From a virus: a stretch of DNA of 61,347 nucleotides. The notes under the pieces were generated by a model, which searched no databases, was not told the origin of the DNA, and worked only from the letters and a program-made list of their open reading frames with translations. The stretch spans positions 1 through 61,347 of the IMG/VR virus record IMGVR_UViG_3300025736_000026. The stretch is one strand, 5' to 3'. The position numbers were made by a program, and so were the translations under genes. Below are positions 58,617 to 61,347 of this stretch, piece after piece. The first letter of the stretch is position 1. The number at the start of each line of letters is the position of its first letter.

Positions 58617-58645
58617 ATTATACAAAATTTAAAATTAAAATTTAA
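58617..58645 (-). promoter_or_regulatory. candidate promoter of the ssDNA-binding gene
   Basis: Minus strand TTAAAT, 17 bp, TATAAT (58617-58622), with TTTTG directly before the -10. Good -10, weak -35. Confidence 0.45.
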
Positions 58646-58680
58646 TCGAGAGCCTTTATTATGTATTTTCCGAAAGGTTT

Positions 58681-59079
58681 TTACCTATGATTTAAAACGC
58701 TTAAAGACTTTTTATAAGCTTCACGACGTTTAAGTATTTTTTTGTCTCTAGGACTTCTGCTTCCTCTACCAAGTTTATACAACCTTTTATACCTGTAAAA
58801 ACTCAATACTAATAATGCTCGGCGCTTTTTATCGTGTAAATAGGGTAATATCTCATATAAAAAGTTTGCAGCTGCGCTACCGCTTAAATTCAAACGTAAA
58901 ACCCTTCTTTTTGAAGTGGGAGCTCGAAATTCATAAAGATTCCCGCCCCAGATTGAATGTAGCCACTTTATTGTAGATAGGCACGTATTCCCTATCGAAA
59001 TACGTAATGTATAATCTACTGTAATCTGAATGGAGCCCTCGCCATCGAAATAGCCCGCTGTGTAAGCCTTGAAACTCAT
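58681..59079 (-). CDS. LAGLIDADG homing endonuclease
   Basis: 132 aa. FKAYTAGYFDGEGSIQI is the LAGLIDADG-type motif (AGYFDGEGS), followed by TIKWLHSIWGGNL and FLYEILPYLHDKKRRALLVLSFYR. Single motif, so it would act as a dimer. ATG overlaps the stop of the HD gene (ATGA), so it is free-standing in the operon, not inside an intron. Confidence 0.85.
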   Translation of the reverse strand: MSFKAYTAGYFDGEGSIQITVDYTLRISIGNTCLSTIKWLHSIWGGNLYEFRAPTSKRRVLRLNLSGSAAANFLYEILPYLHDKKRRALLVLSFYRYKRLYKLGRGSRSPRDKKILKRREAYKKSLSVLNHR

Positions 59080-59666
59080 CCATTCGAAGCCCCTTCCTCA
59101 GGTACTATTCTCGATTCCCAATCAGCCGAAGCTAAAGCTACTATACCGGGACATTTTTCTAAGGCATCATTAAAAGCAAATTTATGTGGGTAGAAATGTG
59201 TAGCAGCATCAAACGAAGACATATGCCAACGGATCAATAAAATTTCTACCTCAGTAAGCGCAATATATTTCTGTAGTACAATAACGGATTTTTCTCCGTG
59301 GCCTACTGGGAATTGATCTTCTACTTGCCATACGTCTTGTTGAGCCCACTTCCAATTCGTGGATTCGTCCTTGTACCACTTTTTACCCATTTTGTAATAA
59401 TTTATTTTACATGCGTCGTGTAATAATCCTGCTATACGGATAGTATCCCCAGGTAGGTCGAGTTTATAAATACCATTTTTATGCTTGAACAATCTGAAAA
59501 CAGTCCAGCTATGGTATGTCAAACCTCCAGGTTCCGAATCGTGATATCGTGTTGAGGCTGGTGCGGTGAAGAAGTCACTTTCTTCAAGGTACTTAATTAA
59601 TTCAGGTATATCTGGACGCTTTACCTGCACCAGTTCTTCAAGAATTTGATCTTTATAGTATGACAT
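59076..59666 (-). CDS. HD-domain hydrolase
   Basis: 196 aa. His of TYHSWTVFRLF (about residue 52) and IAGLLHDACKINYYK (HD at about 83) form the HD metal site; IRWHMSSFDA may supply further His. HD proteins in phages include nucleotide phosphohydrolases and nucleases. Next to a nucleotide-like kinase and transglycosylase, a nucleotide role is possible. Confidence 0.7.
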   Translation of the reverse strand: MSYYKDQILEELVQVKRPDIPELIKYLEESDFFTAPASTRYHDSEPGGLTYHSWTVFRLFKHKNGIYKLDLPGDTIRIAGLLHDACKINYYKMGKKWYKDESTNWKWAQQDVWQVEDQFPVGHGEKSVIVLQKYIALTEVEILLIRWHMSSFDAATHFYPHKFAFNDALEKCPGIVALASADWESRIVPEEGASNG

Positions 59667-60499
59667 TAGAAATCCTTCATTGTATTAATGACTGCTACAT
59701 TATGTAATATATTAGTCAGTTGTTTACCGCTAATTTTTTGAATGGCGAAATCCATTTTGTGCTCCCAGTCTTTCTTGACGAGACCTTCCTTACCGTAACG
59801 TATACCTTGATAACCGTGTATGAACGCTGAAGAACTATCGCATGACCTTATTAAAGTCATATGTTGATTCGTAGCAAAAGCAAGTTCTCGTCCTAATGTA
59901 AGTCCTAGGAGATGTATAGCTTTAAAGCTACCCTCTTTAAGTTTATTATGTTCTGTGAGTGAGGCGTTTATATTTAACATAACTGTAGAACGAAAGCGGC
60001 ATACACGATCGGTTTTTTCCAGCTTACTTAAATCTGGATGTTCCCAATCCATAAACATATTGATGCCGATTACGCTAAGTTCGTTGTAGCGTTTCATAAG
60101 TTGAAAACACAGCATATACTCCGCAAAGGTACTTCCTTGAGGTACACCCATAAATTTAGCTTTGATACGTCCATGATACTTTTTAATAAAAGCTTCTGTG
60201 AGATCAAGGGTTTTCTCGCGTTGATAGGGATGGTCTAACACTACGATGCAGTCAGGCGAGAAAAATTCATAGGCACGCATAAAATCTTTTTCGGGCATGG
60301 GCTTACCCAGTAAGTACGCAGAGTTATCCATAATGATATACATATTGGGATGCAACGTACGTAGCCGCAGTATATAATCAAAATATTTTTTATTCTCCAA
60401 AGCCATAGCCGCTTCGATGAATAAAAAGTCTTGATGGTCTTCTAACTGCGGCATGAGGGCAACGGGTGCTGTATGAAACATTTTAACACTACTTATCAT
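59666..60499 (-). CDS. TGT/DpdA-like DNA or RNA transglycosylase
   Basis: 277 aa from ATG 60499, after GGAGG. The order of motifs matches the tRNA-guanine transglycosylase fold: MDNSAYLLG (general acid/base Asp loop), SPDCIVVLDHP, FMGVPQGSTFAEY (VQGG-like), AIHLLGLTLG, and SCDSSSAF (nucleophile Asp region, as DTS in DpdA). Phage DpdA enzymes swap guanine in DNA for a 7-deazaguanine, protecting against host restriction. No preQ0 synthesis genes are in the window, so the base would come from the host. A tRNA target cannot be excluded. Confidence 0.65.
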   Translation of the reverse strand: MISSVKMFHTAPVALMPQLEDHQDFLFIEAAMALENKKYFDYILRLRTLHPNMYIIMDNSAYLLGKPMPEKDFMRAYEFFSPDCIVVLDHPYQREKTLDLTEAFIKKYHGRIKAKFMGVPQGSTFAEYMLCFQLMKRYNELSVIGINMFMDWEHPDLSKLEKTDRVCRFRSTVMLNINASLTEHNKLKEGSFKAIHLLGLTLGRELAFATNQHMTLIRSCDSSSAFIHGYQGIRYGKEGLVKKDWEHKMDFAIQKISGKQLTNILHNVAVINTMKDF

Positions 60500-61043
60500 T
60501 AGATCCTCCAAAGATTTGGATGCGTTTGGCTAATATATGCTTTACAAATTCTAAGCGTTCTACTAAATCGACGCGGGTTATTTCATATATTACTAATTGT
60601 TCTTGATGTAAAACATGTTTGATAGCCTTGGCTACGCTTAGCTGATATTTAACATCCTTCGGACGGTGGCCTTCGCCTTTTAAAGGTATTGCAATAGGAA
60701 TATAGAATAGTATATGTGCGTCTTTACGTGTTGCTTCTAAAGCTATTTTATACGTACCAGGATGAAAGCATTCTTTTTTAACAAATTGATAACCTAATGG
60801 ATCTATAAGGGATCTATCCGAAATAAAATTTTCATGCTGCATAAAAAGTTCTTTGCGCCGTTGAATAAGTATACTTTCATAAAATGGGTCGTACTTGGGG
60901 ATATCCTTAACCGCTTTATCGGTACTCTCACAAAACAATTTACAAGGTATACGCTTTTCACGCTCGAGCCATTTATGTACTTCAAAGGCTAGAGTAGTTT
61001 TACCAGTTCCATGTGCACCCACAAAACAGATTTTTATAGACAT
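60489..61043 (-). CDS. P-loop kinase (AAA_28/NadR-like)
   Basis: 184 aa. CFVGAHGTGKTTLAFEVHKWL is a Walker A; FISDRSLIDPLGYQ is the DRSxxD motif typical of deoxynucleoside/NadR-type kinases; HILFYIPIAIPLKGEGHRPKD follows. Probably phosphorylates a nucleoside or nucleotide. Its end overlaps the DpdA-like start by 11 nt, suggesting a linked role in making or using a modified base. Confidence 0.7.
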   Translation of the reverse strand: MSIKICFVGAHGTGKTTLAFEVHKWLEREKRIPCKLFCESTDKAVKDIPKYDPFYESILIQRRKELFMQHENFISDRSLIDPLGYQFVKKECFHPGTYKIALEATRKDAHILFYIPIAIPLKGEGHRPKDVKYQLSVAKAIKHVLHQEQLVIYEITRVDLVERLEFVKHILAKRIQIFGGSNDK

Positions 61044-61047
61044 TTTG

Positions 61048-61332
61048 TTATCCTAAAAAAAGTGCTCCGTTTAAAAAAACGTCGATTGCTTCCCGCGTAC
61101 GATTTTCACCGATAGGCTCGAATACTTTCGCGCTCGCGAAACCGCAATTACAAAATACGTGTAGAGCGTGTCCTTTTAACGCATTAGATCCGTCTTCTCC
61201 ACGAACTTGCCATGCTGCAATATTTAAAACATGGCGTACATCTCCTACGTGTTTATAAGGACAGATGTATTGACTTAGAAAGTTTTCTATATCCGGCTGG
61301 TCTTCAAAATCGACATCATCAAGCTTTTTCAT
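61048..61332 (-). CDS. hypothetical 94-aa protein at right edge
   Basis: Starts at ATG 61332 after GGGGTGCG (a TTG at 61344 is an alternative). Contains YICPYKHVGDVRHVLNIAAWQVRG and HVFCNCGFASAKVF: cysteines C-x-C suggest a zinc site. No family recognised. The window ends 15 bases upstream of the start; if circular, the SEC-C gene of the left edge runs into it. Confidence 0.6.
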   Translation of the reverse strand: MKKLDDVDFEDQPDIENFLSQYICPYKHVGDVRHVLNIAAWQVRGEDGSNALKGHALHVFCNCGFASAKVFEPIGENRTREAIDVFLNGALFLG

Positions 61333-61347
61333 TTCGCACCCCAATTG

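Noticed and set aside
1-61347. tRNA genes
   Set aside because: No cloverleaf-like stretch with TTCRA arm and acceptor pairing was noticed by eye; a tRNAscan run would be decisive.

Overview
The window reads as the genome, or most of the genome, of a long-tailed siphovirus-like bacteriophage (Caudoviricetes). It has a terminase, an HK97-type portal, prohead protease and major capsid protein, a tail tube, a frameshifted tail chaperone, a 1345-residue tape measure and large tail-tip proteins. No integrase, phage repressor of lysogeny, tRNA or DNA polymerase was seen. Genes use strong GGAGG Shine-Dalgarno sites and the intergenic promoters look like sigma70 boxes with 17 bp spacers, so the host is a bacterium with ordinary SD-led translation; two secreted-type proteins ending in SGQ and SAQ suggest Sec export, but the host phylum cannot be fixed. 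Joining base 61347 to base 1 gives a SEC-C gene with a normal short C-terminus, so the sequence may be a closed circular (or permuted) genome.

Layout. 1-3.7 kb: leftward array of small genes, including a sigma-like factor, a zinc-finger protein and a small gene broken by an early stop codon. 3.7-7.1 kb: divergent control region, a pair of paralogous zinc-ribbon proteins, tiny genes, and about 1.5 kb of mostly non-coding DNA packed with tandem and inverted repeats. 7.1-12.3 kb: packaging genes (TerS-like/TerL in an odd overlap) and a metallophosphoesterase. 12.3-21.1 kb: portal plus a glycan-type cluster inserted in the head module: a GT9-like transferase, a homologue of UDP-arabinopyranose mutase (RGP family), three copies of an unassigned domain with GWYAD and EQDC motifs, and a B12-type radical SAM protein. 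21.2-24.4 kb: protease-scaffold, capsid, small head proteins. 24.4-30.7 kb: two exported beta-rich proteins with different codon use. 30.7-51.8 kb: connectors, a three-domain glycosyltransferase, a tail tube gene split by a group I intron with an HNH endonuclease, chaperones, tape measure and tail tip. 51.8-53.9 kb: endolysin, holin-like gene, a sulfatase-superfamily protein. 53.9-61.3 kb (leftward): primase, helicase, RuvC-like resolvase, single-strand binding protein, LAGLIDADG endonuclease, HD hydrolase, a DpdA/TGT-like transglycosylase and a small kinase.

How the parts fit. The leftward right-hand genes replicate, recombine and probably modify DNA; the rightward genes build and decorate the virion. 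Glycosyltransferases sit between portal and capsid and again between connector and tail genes, which points to sugar decoration of virion proteins (or of DNA) made during assembly. Three copies of a fixed-length 100-nt element mark the starts of major transcription blocks. A few genes (capsid, scaffold, tail tube, the 4219 zinc-ribbon gene, the 53568 gene, the ssDNA-binding protein) have visibly GC-richer codons than the rest, as expected for the most heavily translated products.
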